Positions 24,413 to 35,800 of a DNA stretch of 64,000 nt are shown piece after piece. This stretch comes from Cepaea nemoralis (Eukaryota; Mollusca; Gastropoda; Stylommatophora; Helicidae): the NCBI GenBank assembly GCA_014155875.1, contig JACEFZ010015007.1, forward strand, positions 16,001-80,000, read 5' to 3'. Position 1 is the first letter of the stretch. Each line of letters opens with the position of its first letter. The notes below the pieces were generated by a model. The model did not search any database. It was not told where the DNA came from and saw only the letters and a list, made by a program, of their open reading frames with translations. A program made the position numbers and the translations under genes.

Positions 24413-24558
24413 TAAAATCAGCGGGGAAAGAAGACCCTATTGAGCTTGACTCTAGTCCGACTTTGTGAAGACACATGAAGGGTTAGCAAAGGTGGGAGCG
24501 CAAGCGCAATTGAAATACCATTAACTTTTATCGTTTCTTTACTTACTTATTCAGTCTC
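23686..24558 (+). pseudogene. 28S rRNA pseudogene, split by a SINE
   Basis: Two pieces of nuclear large-subunit rRNA, 23686-23928 and 24179-24558, become contiguous once the SINE and one TSD are removed. Recognisable conserved blocks are CTCAGAACTGGTACGGACCA, GGTGTTGACGCAATGTGATT, GAAGAAATTCAACCAAGCGC, TAACTATGACTCTCTTAAGG, CTATCTAGCGAAACCACAGC and ACTCTAGTCCGACTTTGTGA. Changes sit at normally invariant positions (for example TAAATGGCGAGAG, TTGGTAAAATCAG, GACCCTATTGAG) and similarity fades after TTTACTTACTTATTC near 24555. It is therefore a dead partial copy outside the rDNA array. It includes the region where R2-type retrotransposons insert, here without R2. Confidence 0.93.
23929..24167 (+). 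mobile_element. tRNA-derived SINE, family A (239 bp)
   Basis: Starts AGCCGGCTTCGTGGCTTAGA with box A-like TGGCTTAGAGG and box B-like GGTTCAAATCGC (about 24016), then ATGGCAAACTACTGAGCG, and ends TGTCCTATAAAAGGATATGG plus an A run. It is flanked by an 11-bp TSD, AATTAAAACAA, at 23918-23928 and 24168-24178. The target is the 28S pseudogene. A close copy lies at 36479-36724. Confidence 0.93.
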
Positions 24559-24567
24559 GGTAGAGAT

Positions 24568-25206
24568 TTGTCCGCAGAAGACGAACAATATCTCCGGCGG
24601 GCCTATTCTCGCCTGTCGCGAGATCCGCACAGTGGAAGGATGGGAGATTTGCTCGCAATAGACGAGCAATATCTCCTGCGGTATCTCCGGCGGGCCTATT
24701 CCCTCTGGTCGCGGGATCCGCTAAGGTCAGGCGGAGAGTCTGACGATAGTGAACGCTTTACACAGGTCCGGACACTTGTGAATGACAGATGTACGTGTCA
24801 TTATGGTCCGGCGCGTACGAGGCCCTCACTTGTGGGACTTGACCAAGCCGGTTCACTTGGGTTCCAGGGTCTGGCCATCACTCGCCACCTGCTCATGGTG
24901 GCGAGGTCTCGGAGGTTTGACACTGTGCCGCCAGCGTCTGCAGCCTACCTTGTGCCAGACGTATTGGTTACCCATTCCTCTGGAAAACACAAGATTAAGC
25001 CGAGAGAGGGAACATGTCGTTTGGGCACCACATGTTTCTCTGAAGCTCTGCCCAGGCATTGTGATGGAATATTGGCCACATTCCAACTCACATACTTTGG
25101 TCTGTCAAGACTGCAAGGTGCCACTCACTCCACTAATAAACTTGTTGCAACACCATACCGTCATTCGATGATGAATTTCTATAAGTTTCAAATCTTCACT
25201 GATTAA
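24568..25206 (+). CDS. 212-codon open frame of unknown nature
   Basis: A G+C-rich open frame begins just after the 28S homology ends. Its first part is a degenerate tandem duplication (ATCTCCGGCGGGCCTATTC at about 24590 and 24685) giving DEQYLRRAYSRLSRDP twice. I recognise no domain, and the rest is not repeated in the window. A second plus frame (24782-25171) overlaps it, so the frame may be chance in G+C-rich DNA. A TAAAAATAAA sequence follows the stop. It could be a transposon piece or flank carried along with the rDNA fragment. Confidence 0.2.
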   Translation: MSAEDEQYLRRAYSRLSRDPHSGRMGDLLAIDEQYLLRYLRRAYSLWSRDPLRSGGESDDSERFTQVRTLVNDRCTCHYGPARTRPSLVGLDQAGSLGFQGLAITRHLLMVARSRRFDTVPPASAAYLVPDVLVTHSSGKHKIKPREGTCRLGTTCFSEALPRHCDGILATFQLTYFGLSRLQGATHSTNKLVATPYRHSMMNFYKFQIFTD

Positions 25207-25735
25207 AAATAAACGGATAACAGATCGCTGATCCTCTTTTGTGCATTTCAAAAGTGGTGCGGCCATCTTTAAACCGTCCTTATGACGTGACCGTGTTCGC
25301 CCGCGCCGTGATGTCTCATGCTTGACACTCTTGACACATTTAACAACAATAATGACACGTTACAAGACTATGGCATGGTTATTGTAATTTCTATCAAACT
25401 TTTAAATCTTTCATATGGGGCGTCCCGTATAAGAACTAAAACTGAACTTTTCAGATATAAGAATTACAGCTAAACTTCTCATGTATAACAATTAGAACTA
25501 AATTTTTATTGTACACGAATTAGATATAAAGTTTTTCATATATAACAATTAGTACTTAACTTTACATGTATAAAAATTATAACTAAAAGATTCTAAGTGT
25601 TAATTACTTAAGACAAGAAATGCCAAAAATACAAATCAATTCATTAGCAACCTGTTGTGCTGTATGTAGCTTTAGGTCATTAATTTAGATCTTAGTGCCC
25701 GGGGGAAAACGTGGCCATTCTCAGTAAACGTGGAG
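25207..25735. repeat. AT-rich stretch with a degenerate short tandem repeat
   Basis: At 25425-25590 the phrase ATATAACAATTAGAACTAAA recurs about five times at irregular 33-38 bp spacing. Nothing else was recognised. Confidence 0.6.
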
Positions 25736-25822
25736 ATATGGTTTTGAACCCTCGGCCGACAGAACTCACGCCGTTGTCAGCGTAACGTGTAGACGGCTAT
25801 ACCAACGCAGGCCAGGGCCAAC
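25735..25822 (-). mobile_element. tRNA-like SINE head
   Basis: The minus strand reads GTTGGTATAGCCGTCTACAC (box A-like) and GAGGGTTCAAAACCATATC (box B-like) at pol III-type spacing. No defined body or TSD. Confidence 0.5.
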
Positions 25823-26004
25823 TAGATCACGTAACTATAGGGCGACGGTAACATTAGGCTGGTGAATGAGTCACGCCGGAAGTCGACAGGAAACATGGAA
25901 GCCAGGCACTTCAGCAACCAGTCTGACTACTTCAATGAAGAAGCTACAGATGTGGCCACTGTGAAGTGTGAATACATAGTGTTTATTGTGAACTAGTAGT
26001 AGCA

Positions 26005-26018
26005 CGCACGCACGACAT

Positions 26019-26050
<32 letters not shown>

Positions 26051-26085
26051 CCACAGAGGTGTTGTGTGTGTGTGTGCTGCGCGCG
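26005..26085. repeat. (AC)n and (GT)n dinucleotide repeat
   Basis: CACGCACG leads into an AC tract (26018-26050), then ACCACAGAGGTGTT and a GT tract. This gives an inverted microsatellite pair able to fold back. Confidence 0.9.
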
Positions 26086-26097
26086 CGTGCATGCATG

Positions 26098-26922
26098 CAA
26101 AAGTCCTTTGCTTTAATTCTAACGGCTATGCTGATGACACCGGCTTGATAACAACACGTCAGAAAGAACTACAGGAAATGATAGACACCGTAGTTGTAGC
26201 AAGCTTACAAAAATGGGTCTTAGCTTGAATGAATAATAGAAATAAAGAAGTCATGGTGATGTCAAAGAAACATAGTGTGCCTAAATGTGCAATTAAAATA
26301 TATGACGTTATTTCGGGAAAAGTGCAGAAATTCAGATATCTGGCACATGGATAACATCAGATGGAAGATGGATCACAGAGATAAAGAATAGAATAACACA
26401 AGCAAAAACTGCATTATATCAAATGAAGAACATTTTGCGCGATGCGTCCTTGTCATAGAAAGTTAGAAAAAGAGTTCTTGCAAGTCACATAGAATCATTT
26501 GTAACATACGGCTACGAATCCTGGACAATTAGTAAATAGGAGAACAAATCCACAGAAGTCTTGGAAATGTGGTTTTATAGAAGAATCCTGAAAATTAATT
26601 GGACAGCCAAACTGAGCAATCTGAAAATTTTTATGGAAGCAATTCGCAAAAAAAACTTATCACAAACATCAGAAAGAAGTTGTCATAATTCTCTGACCAC
26701 ATGAGAAGACAAAACTGAAACATAAGGCAACCGGAAAGATTTCTGGAAAAAGTCATAGAGGGAGACAGCGTTTGCAAATTCTTGACAGTCTGTGTCATGC
26801 ACGAAAGGGAGTCATTACACGGATTGATCCATGTCGTTGGAGATCGAAATTTGTGGAGAGGCGTGACCGCCCACGCCTACCGGCAAGGCACTGGATAATT
26901 ATGTTGATGCTGTATCGTATTA
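26098..26922 (+). mobile_element. LINE family R, decayed RT and 3' end
   Basis: Plus-strand fossil RT. YADDTGLITTRQKELQEMID (26127-26187) is a catalytic-box remnant. KEVMVMSKKHSVPKC follows, then a KFRYL...TSDGRW segment (about 26330-26370), LENPKSWKCGF-like sequence, and the family-R terminal segment DRPRLPARHWIIMLM (26865-26910). Many stops. Its 3' end meets the 3' side of the opposite-strand RTE at about 26922. Confidence 0.78.
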
Positions 26923-26924
26923 GA

Positions 26925-29900
26925 GGCCGACCCTGAGATTTCTTACCCATCTGTAATTCACCAAAAAAGATGTCCTTTGGTATTCTATCATCATCTATCC
27001 TCCTAAGATGTCCTATCCATCTAAATCTACGAAGACTGAGCATGGAATAAACCGCCACACAACCTGATCTTTCCAACACTTCAGTATTTGTGATTTTGTC
27101 TTGCCACTTAATACAAAGAATTCTTCGCAGACACCGCATATGAAAGCTGTTTAAACGTTTCTCTTGGTGTGAGTAAGTTTTCCAGGTTTCACTGCCATAA
27201 AGAAGAGTACTAAGGACACAAGCTTGATAGGCAAGGACTTTTGTTTTGGCAGTAAGCTTCCTGTTCTCCCAGACTCTTTTTCTTAACCTGTTCATTGTTG
27301 TTGCCGCCTTACCAGTCCGGATGTTGATTTCCTGATCTAGGGATAAATTGCTATTTACCACTGATCCTAGATATGTAAAATGGTCTACCATCTCTAGTTC
27401 GGCATCGTCAATAAAGATTGATGGTACCCCATGTGCACCTTGTGACATAATCTGTGTCTTCTTTTTGCTAATTGTTAAACCAAATTCAGAACAAGCATTG
27501 GAGAATGCAGATAGTAGACATTGCTAATTCTTCCTCAGAGTGGGTCGTAACTGCAGCATCATCTGCAAAAAGCAACTCTCTGATCAGTACCCTCCTAATT
27601 TTGGTCTTGGCCTTCAATCTCTGAGCATTGTAGAGGCCGCCATCTGAGCGTGAGTGAATGTATATACCACCATCCTGATCACGAAAGGCATATTTCAGTA
27701 GAAGTGAAAAGTATATTCCAAAGAGGGTGGGAGCTAGTACACAACCTTGCTTAACTCCACTCTTGATTTCAAACTCTTCAGAAGTTGCACTATCAAACTT
27801 GATTATACCCTTCATGCCTGTGTGGAACGATTCCACAATGGACAGAAGAGTTGGTGGGCAGCCAATCTTCTTTAGTGCCTTGAAAAGACCCTCACTACTG
27901 ACCAAATCAAATGCCTTTGTGAGGTCGATGAAGGCAATAAACAGTGGTTGATTCTGTTCACGGCATTTTTCTTGCATTTGTCGCAATGAGAATATCATAT
28001 CAATGGTAGACCGGTTCTGTCGAAAGCCACACTGTGATTCGGGGTAGACTTGATCTCCTAGGACTTGAAGTCTGCGCAGAACAATTCTGGCAAATACTTT
28101 TCCAACAATACACAGAAGTGAGATACCCCTATAGTTGTTGCAGTCGCTCCGGTCGCCCTTGTTCTTGTACAGTGTTATGATGCTTGAATCTTTGAAATCC
28201 TGTGGGACTTGTCCTTCTCGCCAGCATAGCTATGTTAGCTTGTGGATCTGTAGAGTGAGAATGTCATGCCCACTCCTGATAACCTCTATTGGTATCCCAT
28301 ACTTACCTGGAGCCTTGCCAGATGCAAGTTCATGTATAGCACACTTAACTTCTGTTATGGTGGGAAGTGTGTCCAGGTGGTCAAGAGTTGGTAGAGCCTC
28401 TATGGCGTTGAGGGCATCATCCGCTAGTTTGGTCTCACTTGAGTAAAGCTCCAAATAGTGCTCTACCCATCTGTCCATCTGCTGTTTCTTATCAGTTATG
28501 ATTTCTCCAGTCAAGGTTTTCAATGGTGCACTTCTTTTGATCATTGGACCACAGGCTTTCTTTATTCCTTCATACATGCTTCTGATGTTTCCCTTATCAC
28601 TTGCGATTTGAATGGACTCACATAACTTGATCCAATAATCATTTGCACACTGCCTGGCAGCCTTTTGCACATCCTTCCTAGCTTGCTTTAGCTCACTCAG
28701 AGTGTTACGCGTTGGTCTTTCCTTGTTTCTTAAGAGAGCTATCTTCTTCTTATCAATCAAGGGCTGCAGAGTCTGGCTGTTTGCCGCAAACCAGTCCTGC
28801 CTCTGATGATCCACAGTGCCGTAAACTCCTACGGCAGTTTTATAAAGAGTTTCCTTAAGTTGACCCCACTTTTCATTTACTGTACAATTTTCTGGTGTAT
28901 CAGTGAAAGCGTCTTCAAGTTGCTGTTGAAACTGAAAGCACTTTTCAGGATCGTGAGTGTTAATAATATTAATCCTGGGGCTATATTTGTGTTTAGCTGT
29001 GTAGATTCTCTTTGGTCTCAGTCTAACCTTTGCAACAACCAAAGAATGATCCGTATCACAGTCAGCACTGTGGTAACTTCGAGTCAATGATATATGGTTC
29101 AGATGTTGTCTCCGTGTGATGATGAAGTCCAGCTGGTGCCAATGGCCGGATCTTGGATGTTTCCATGTGACCTTATGTAGCTCTTTTGTTTTAAAAAAAA
29201 GGAAGTTGTAACACATAGGTCATTTCTGGTGCAATGTTCCAGAAGCCTTTGCCCATTTTCATTCATGCGACCGATATTGTATTTTCCAAGGCACACTGGC
29301 CATGAACTCGAGTCCTTGCCCACACGAGCATTGAAGTCACCGAGCATATAAATGTAGTCAGATTTTGGAACTGCCTTGATCACGGAGTCTAACTCCTCAT
29401 AGAACGAATCCTTCACATCATCAGAACCATCGAGTGTCGGTGCATATGCAGTAATAATGGTGGCAAAACCACAAGAGGTTGCCAAGCGCAGGGATAATAG
29501 TCTTTCATTTCCTCCTGCTGGAATTTCAATCATTCCCAGTAGCGAATTCTTCACTGCAAAGCCCACACCGTGTTGCCTTTTTTCTGCCTGCCCTCTACCC
29601 TTCCAAAAAAGGTGTAATTATTTTCCCTGAGTGACCCTTCCTCAGCGAGGCGAGTCTCCTGCAGGCCAGCAATATCAATGTTAAGACGATTGAGTTCGGC
29701 ATCAATCACAGCCGTTTTTCTCACATCGTCAATATTGGTCAAGTCAGTGGAAAATCCTGGACACATGGTTCTCACGTTCCAGGTTGCAAGACGTAGCTTG
29801 AGGTTTCTATTTTTCTGTTTATTAGTACCCGGTGCATTGGTTTTACAGCCTGCGATTCAGATTTTGTCCTAGTCCCAAGCACCCATTGAAGCAGGCAGGC

Positions 29901-30480
29901 TGTGGCGGATCAGCACCCAATTGGCTGGGGGCTGCCCAGCTTGAGGCGGGCGGTAGCTGATCAGTGACACCTGTAGGTGTCTCCCACCGTCAGAGACAAC
30001 GCGTGGCGTCCCATGTCTACGCCAATTGACAGGGACTTATAACCCGTAACAGTTGCCTCTCACTTTGATTCCGAGATCGGTTAAGATCAGGGATGGAGTT
30101 ATTGCCTCTCCATAGCACAAAGCCTGGTCTGAAATATAGAGATCATGTGTTGCCGGTGCAGCATGATCCCTCTCTCTGCCTGCCTAGTTCCCTCCAGAGG
30201 AAAGGTAACACCTCTACATCTGGAACAAGACAAGCTGCAGAAGCTGCCGGATCAGCAAAGCAATGCTCTAACTGTCCGCCTGTCGGAGCTTCGATCCTAG
30301 ACCAGCTGCCAACCAAGGCTTAGGGCCTGGTCTGCCCTGCCATGACATTTTGTCTTGACGTTGCATTTCCTCGCACCAGGGTAAGGCCTGTATCCTCCCA
30401 ATTGCGCTCTTCCGCCCGAAGCCGTTTTCACAATGTGGGGTGTCGGGTTTGGTAAGCGCCGCCCAACGTTCGGCGCTAAC
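26925..30480 (-). mobile_element. RTE-like LINE with leader, endonuclease and RT; lacks C-terminus
   Basis: From high to low coordinates: a probable leader (about 29820-30480), an endonuclease starting RTMCPGFSTDLTNIDDV and LNIDIAGLQETRLAEEGSL (29620-29775), YMLGDFNARVG (about 29320-29350), SADCDTDHSLVVAKV (29030-29075), a linker, RT motif A PLFIAFIDLTKAFDLV (27890-27935), GVKQGCVLAPTLFGIYF (27710-27760) and ELLFADDAAVTTHSEEEL (27535-27585). The thumb follows with IKWQDKITNTEVLERS and FRWIGHLRRIDDDRIPKDI, ending at GELQMGKKSQGRP near 26935. Frameshifts fall near 29580, 29200 (in a run of T), 28235 and 27535. About 80 C-terminal residues, including the zinc finger seen at 13215-13275, are missing. 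Confidence 0.87.
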
Positions 30481-30530
30481 AGAAAGCAGGTAGTACCGTC
30501 TACTGTTATACAGGTAGCTCAGTCATATCT

Positions 30531-30634
<104 letters not shown>

Positions 30635-30689
30635 AGCCATATATGTTCAGACCAATGATCACTCTTACTATCACCCTTACTGAAACATC

Positions 30690-31146
30690 CAAATATACCC
30701 ATGCCCGCAAAAGGACAGATAATAAACAGCATATTCATACCAACCCTATGCTACCAATCTCAAACTTGGACTTTATCCAAATCACACTTTCGCAAAATCA
30801 ACACCTGCGAGATGAGATGCCTGAGGAGAGCTGCCAACTTAACAATCCGAGACCGAGTAAGAAATGCTGTTATCAGACAGACAGTGGGATCAACACCTTG
30901 TGCCACATTTATTTAAAGATAGAAGATAAAGTGGTTTGGCCATGTCGTTAGAATGCAACACCAACAACTACCAACACTGGCCTTACATCAAAGATGTAAG
31001 GCGACGAGACCAAGAGAGCGTCCAAGAAGAAAATGGATTGACGACATCAAAGACATTGTACACTCACACGGAATGACACTATCCAGTGCCGCCCACCGGG
31101 CGCTGGACCGCAAATTATTCCTCCCCACGACGCTCGGCACCAGAAG

Positions 31147-31149
<3 letters not shown>
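30690..31149 (+). mobile_element. RTE-like LINE 3' end
   Basis: RT thumb and C-terminus on the plus strand: IFIPTLCYQSQTWTLSKSH (about 30730-30785), MRCLRRAANLTIRDRVRN, a frame-broken KWFGHVVRM segment (30925-30955), then RPRERPRRKWIDDIKDIV and LSSAAHRALDRKLFLP to 31149. It is the same type as 55-1585, which has LPTLCYQCQTWTM and RPRKRWTAEI. The stop region runs straight into a GAT repeat. Confidence 0.82.

Positions 31150-31210
<61 letters not shown>
31150..31210. repeat. (GAT)n trinucleotide repeat
   Basis: About 20 GAT units, continuous with the LINE 3' end at 31149. GAT-type tails also mark the other RTE-like ends here, so this is probably an expanded LINE tail. Confidence 0.95.
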
Positions 31211-31212
<2 letters not shown>

Positions 31213-31340
31213 GAGCACTGGATGACTGATGTAGCCGCCGTGTACTTGTTCAAATATTTCCTCTCACCCCAACTCAAGGGTGATTCAAATACATGACCAT
31301 CGGGTTGGCCGCAAAGCGAGCTAGCCACACCACACGGCTT

Positions 31341-31917
31341 TCATGAAGAGATACAGACACGTGTACACGCGGCAACTGGACAGTTCAAATACATGAAGAG
31401 ATACAGACACGTGTACACGCGGCAACTGGACAGTTCAAATACACGAAGAGATACAGCCACATGTACACGCGGCAACTGGACATTCCAAATACATGAAGAG
31501 ATACAGACACATGTACACGCGGCAACTGGACATTTCAAATATATGTAGCGATACAGACACATATACACGCGGCAACTGGACATTCCACAGGTGGACATTC
31601 CAAACATATGAAGAGATACAGACACATGCACACGCGGCAACTGGACATTCCACAGGTGGACATTCCAAACATATGAAGAGATACAGACACATGCACACGC
31701 GGCAACTGGACATTCCACAGGTGGACATTCCAAACATATGAAGAGATACAGACACATGTACACGCAGAAATTGGACATTATAAAAACATGAAGATATACA
31801 GACACATGTACACCGGCAACTGGACATTATAAAAACATGAAGAGATACAGACACATGTACACCGGCAACTGGACATTCCAAATACATGAAGAGATACAGA
31901 CACATATACACGCGGCA
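31341..31917. repeat. 50-bp minisatellite, left block
   Basis: Unit containing ATGAAGAGATACAGACACAT and ACGCGGCAACTGGACATTC, with a longer variant carrying ACAGGTGGACATTCC at 31585-31740. It continues at 32796-32818 and 35987-36172, so two mobile elements have split one array. Long minus-strand Cys/Val-rich frames are artefacts of the repeat. Confidence 0.95.
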
Positions 31918-32774
31918 TGGGTCAAGCCGAGGACATTCTTCAACAGGTGTGTTCACTTGAGGACTTAGAACCTGGCGAGGAGTGGGTGCAAGTGCCAACA
32001 GACTTCTGCACATCCTTTTCAGTTTGCATCCAACTAGATAGAAAATGCAGACAAGAAAATCCGGCTGCTGTTGAGGCTGAAGTACAAGCGTTGATTTTCG
32101 AGAATTCGCTAGACAGTGACGCGGTCATCTACACAGATGGGTCGGTCGTCCGACATGTGAGAAGCTCATGGGCCTTTACAGCTCGGGCCGGAGGGAGAAT
32201 TGTGAAGGAGGACTCTGGTGCTTTCACTGAAACCACAAGTAGCCTGACCATGGAAGTCATGGCAGTAAGTAAAGCAATAACATGGCTCGAGACACAGACA
32301 TTCACTAGGGCTTGTTTCCTTAGCGACTCAATGAACATGATCAAGAGGATAGAGGAGGGGTCGATTCGAAGAGAATGGTTGCTGCCTCTGAAGCGGTCTC
32401 GGCTGGCAAAGATTAGTTTCATCTTCGTGCCAGGGCATGCGGGAGTACAAGGAAATGAGCGGGCTGACAAGCTCGCAGGTGAGGCTACTGTTGAGGGCGG
32501 ACGCGCCATGGACCAGGCTGACATTCTGAATGCTCTACGAGAAGTGAGACTTTTGCAAGAACCAAGTGATGACTGTGAATCTACAACAATGGCCAGACTG
32601 CGAGAGCAGCAAATTAAAAGAGGGGTGGCCAAACAAGAACACTACGCAGGAAGCCAAAGAAGATTGATAAACCAACACAGAACTGGCGTCGTTAGCCGCT
32701 ACACGCTGCGGGATTTGCTGAGGAGGGGATCCGAGCACTCATGGACTGAATGGTCCGATGTGCAACGAGGATGA
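31917..32774 (+). CDS. LINE ORF2 C-terminus with intact RNase H domain
   Basis: A 285-codon frame. Its ATG is fortuitous, formed by the last base of the TSD and the first two of the element. RNase H (about residues 68-190) hydrolyses the RNA strand of RNA:DNA hybrids during retrotransposition. The candidate catalytic residues are all present: D74 in VIYTDGSVV, E113 in LTMEVMAV, D137 in FLSDSMNM, H174 in VPGHAGVQGN and D184 in ERADKLA. The C-terminus (RLREQQIKRG...NQHRTGVVSRYTLRDLLRRG) matches the copy at 57117-58429. The rest of the protein is missing, so this is a dead but well-preserved fragment. Confidence 0.85.
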   Translation: MGQAEDILQQVCSLEDLEPGEEWVQVPTDFCTSFSVCIQLDRKCRQENPAAVEAEVQALIFENSLDSDAVIYTDGSVVRHVRSSWAFTARAGGRIVKEDSGAFTETTSSLTMEVMAVSKAITWLETQTFTRACFLSDSMNMIKRIEEGSIRREWLLPLKRSRLAKISFIFVPGHAGVQGNERADKLAGEATVEGGRAMDQADILNALREVRLLQEPSDDCESTTMARLREQQIKRGVAKQEHYAGSQRRLINQHRTGVVSRYTLRDLLRRGSEHSWTEWSDVQRG

Positions 32775-32795
32775 TCTGTCGACTAACTAACTAAC
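31918..32795 (+). mobile_element. 5'-truncated I-clade-like LINE with 13-bp TSD
   Basis: 878 bp inserted in the 50-bp minisatellite. The 13-bp TSD TATACACGCGGCA lies at 31905-31917 and 32796-32808. The element is the 3' end of the family represented at 8281-11969. It starts within GGTCAAGCCGAGGACATTC, which is GGTCAAGACGAAGACATTC in the other copy. It ends GTCGACTAACTAACTAAC, so the tail is a short TAAC repeat rather than poly(A). One open frame fills almost the entire insert. Confidence 0.95.
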
Positions 32796-32818
32796 TATAC
32801 ACGCGGCAACTGGACATT

Positions 32819-35800
32819 TGTGAGGTTTTTTTGTGGGTTTATAGAGAATTACAGAAGTTCCAATGAGTGAAGTTCTATAAAGTATATCTCTCTATAAAAG
32901 ATACAGGTTAGTAACAGCAAGTGTTGTCTAGAGGTATTGATATTTATTCTCGCATAACCCTTGTAGAGAAACCATTCAGAATTTTGGCTCATCGAGTACC
33001 CCCACTGTGAGAAATTAGACCTAAGTTAAGTTCTACACAGAATTATTTATAGATGATTTCTCTTCTAGGCCATATATATATATAGAGATCTTGGCAGTTA
33101 GCCACAGTAACCAATGAAAGCAGTTCTCTCATCTTCCAGCTGACTGTGCTCTGGTCGCCAACCTCATGTTTGATCTCTAATTATTTATTTCAAGTGACAC
33201 AAGACACTTGGACAAATGATCACATTGACAATTGTACCATTGTAGTGAACATAACAACAACTGTATTTTACACTGGTTGAACAAGACAACATGAGAAGAT
33301 CTGGACAACAGTTGGACAAACATTCACAAAGGAATGATCACACCAACAGATTAGACAAGTCATACATCATGGAAGATACTTGACAACAACCACACAGAAC
33401 TTTCACAATCTCTGTAACCAACCACAACAGTAGAGTAACAGTCACCATGAAGATGCTTGACACCAGTTGGACAAGACAACCACAGGGACATATATCTCAA
33501 AACTGTTCTCTTACAACTAATACTTTATTAATGTCTGATGAGGTCAAGTGAAGACTCAGGCCTCATATTCTGTCAACAATTTACATCTCAAATATGTTTA
33601 TATGCAAATTATAGTGACATTATCTATGAAAACCCAAACAAATCACTCAATATCCCCACAGAAACATTAATCTAAAACAAACCCTCCTCCTTCACATCTC
33701 TACACCATAGGTTATCCTACACCACAACACTTTAATCATGCTATCACTTTTCCAACCGTCAAATGAGGAAAACACATGATAAACCTATAGCCGGGCACAA
33801 GTATAGGGAGACACTGCTATACTGATCCGTGTACCGTCTTTTAGCACCAATGAAGATGTTGGGAATGTCTCAGGTTTCAGTTTTCCCCATAATGTTTCTC
33901 CAGTTTAGGCTATTCCCCACTTTGACTAGTCCGAAGCAAGTGACAAACATGTCCTTCCGAAGGGTGAGTAGACTGTTCGCAAAGTTGATAGTTTGGGATT
34001 AGTTTTACTTTTCAGTAGATGAAGATCTAAAAACTATTATGTCCCATCATTCTTCTCTGCCAGTCTATCTCCCACAAAAGGTTCTGATGTAACTAAATCA
34101 CCACATCTAATTATCACTAATCCATTTTTGGGAATTTTGCTCTATGTTCTATACTTCTTCTCCATTAGCCTTTCAGCCAATATTAATAATAAGCTGTGAT
34201 ATGGTCTGCTCCAAGTGCACCTTTAATGTCCACTCTTAGCCAGTAGTGACATGCTGAAGACCAGGTAATCTCTCCTCTTAAGGTTTCTTCTTGAATTTAT
34301 CTTGAAGATATAGCCTGGGGCTTTTACAAAATTGGAGAGTATCCCTGTTTTAGGCTTTTAATCAAGACTTTTCTTCAGTGCCATCTGTATAGGCCAGAAT
34401 TAGTGGATTCAGGCTGAACATTTGCAACCTGTTGTTCATGTGGTACTTTATGGAGTCTTATTTTTCAGCTGGAGTTGAAGCTAGAGCTCAGGACTTCCCT
34501 GGAGTTGTCCTGGTAATTGAAAGGCCTCCCCATCTTCCTCATTCTCTGTTAATAAACAAAGGCACAACATGTGTTTTACATCTATTGAACCATTGTCACA
34601 GTTATACAGTACTATCACAGATTCAGAGAGGAATGGGAGGGGAAAAGGAGTGTGATATTCGAACACCCGCCTCTCACTGATGATGAAGTGCAATTTTATT
34701 TGGGGTTTGGGGTGATATCCTTTTCTCCAGGTTCATCCCCAAAACCGTGAAGTCATAGGCACATACTCCTAATCAGAGGCAGCTTCACACAATTATCTTG
34801 TAAATTCCCACAATGAGTAGATCACAGGGACCGGTGTACCATGAGAACAGACAGTGTGATTAAGCACCAAGAAGTAGGCATTGTATGGCAGAAATCATGC
34901 ACTAGAATTGCCTTCACATGTGGAATACACATAATGAAAGAAAACATGAATTTTCCCTGACAAATAGCATGAGCCTTCCCATGTATTCAGCTGACAGACA
35001 CTGTAGGTTATGCCACATATTGCTCCTCATTGGAATGTAGCTCATATAAACCTAAACTATTGTTGCAAAGGACCAGTGCATAACGTCAAAGAGAAATTGC
35101 ATCCCAGGCAACTCTTTATGAGTGCTTTTGACAATTTTCCTGATCGTAATACTGTCACTAGACATTACATGGACTTTGTAATTTCTAAAGTGCAATGCAG
35201 TCCTGCAAACATGGATATAATAAGTGTCTTTACTTTTACAATTATGAGAAGTTAATTATATAATTATCATCTCATTCACTCAAACATTCTCAGCCATTAT
35301 AAGGGAGAAATTACATGCAGTATATAGCATCACACATTCTGAAACATAACTGCCAAAGGTAACTCTCAAGAGCGATGTACAGTTTGGTTAAGAATGGTCA
35401 TGATAGGCACTCAATGAATGTTCAGAGCGCACAAAGGTTTTGCCATATGCATTGAGCGTGGTTTACAGTCATAAGCATATGCAAATCATCAAATCAGACA
35501 GACAATAGACATGGTAAGAATGTTTCACTGCGGTAGACATGACAGGTTTTGAGCAGCAGTTTTAGAGTCACTGTACCGAAGTACCTGTCTTCTTTTTACA
35601 TTTTCTCAAGAAAATACTCGGCCATTCGTCTCTCTCTCACTTCATCAGGTTTACACATAACATATTAAATGATTTAGGTACCTGGAGTGCAGATGACCAC
35701 ATCCTAAAGAATGCTTTTGGGCAAATTTTACCACTGCATCTTGAACATGTCTTTACGGGATGGAATCAAGGCTTCGACTGGCGGGCTAATTATGTATTAA

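Noticed and set aside
23686..24558. Functional rRNA gene
   Set aside because: Partial, split by a SINE, and mutated at positions that are normally invariant.
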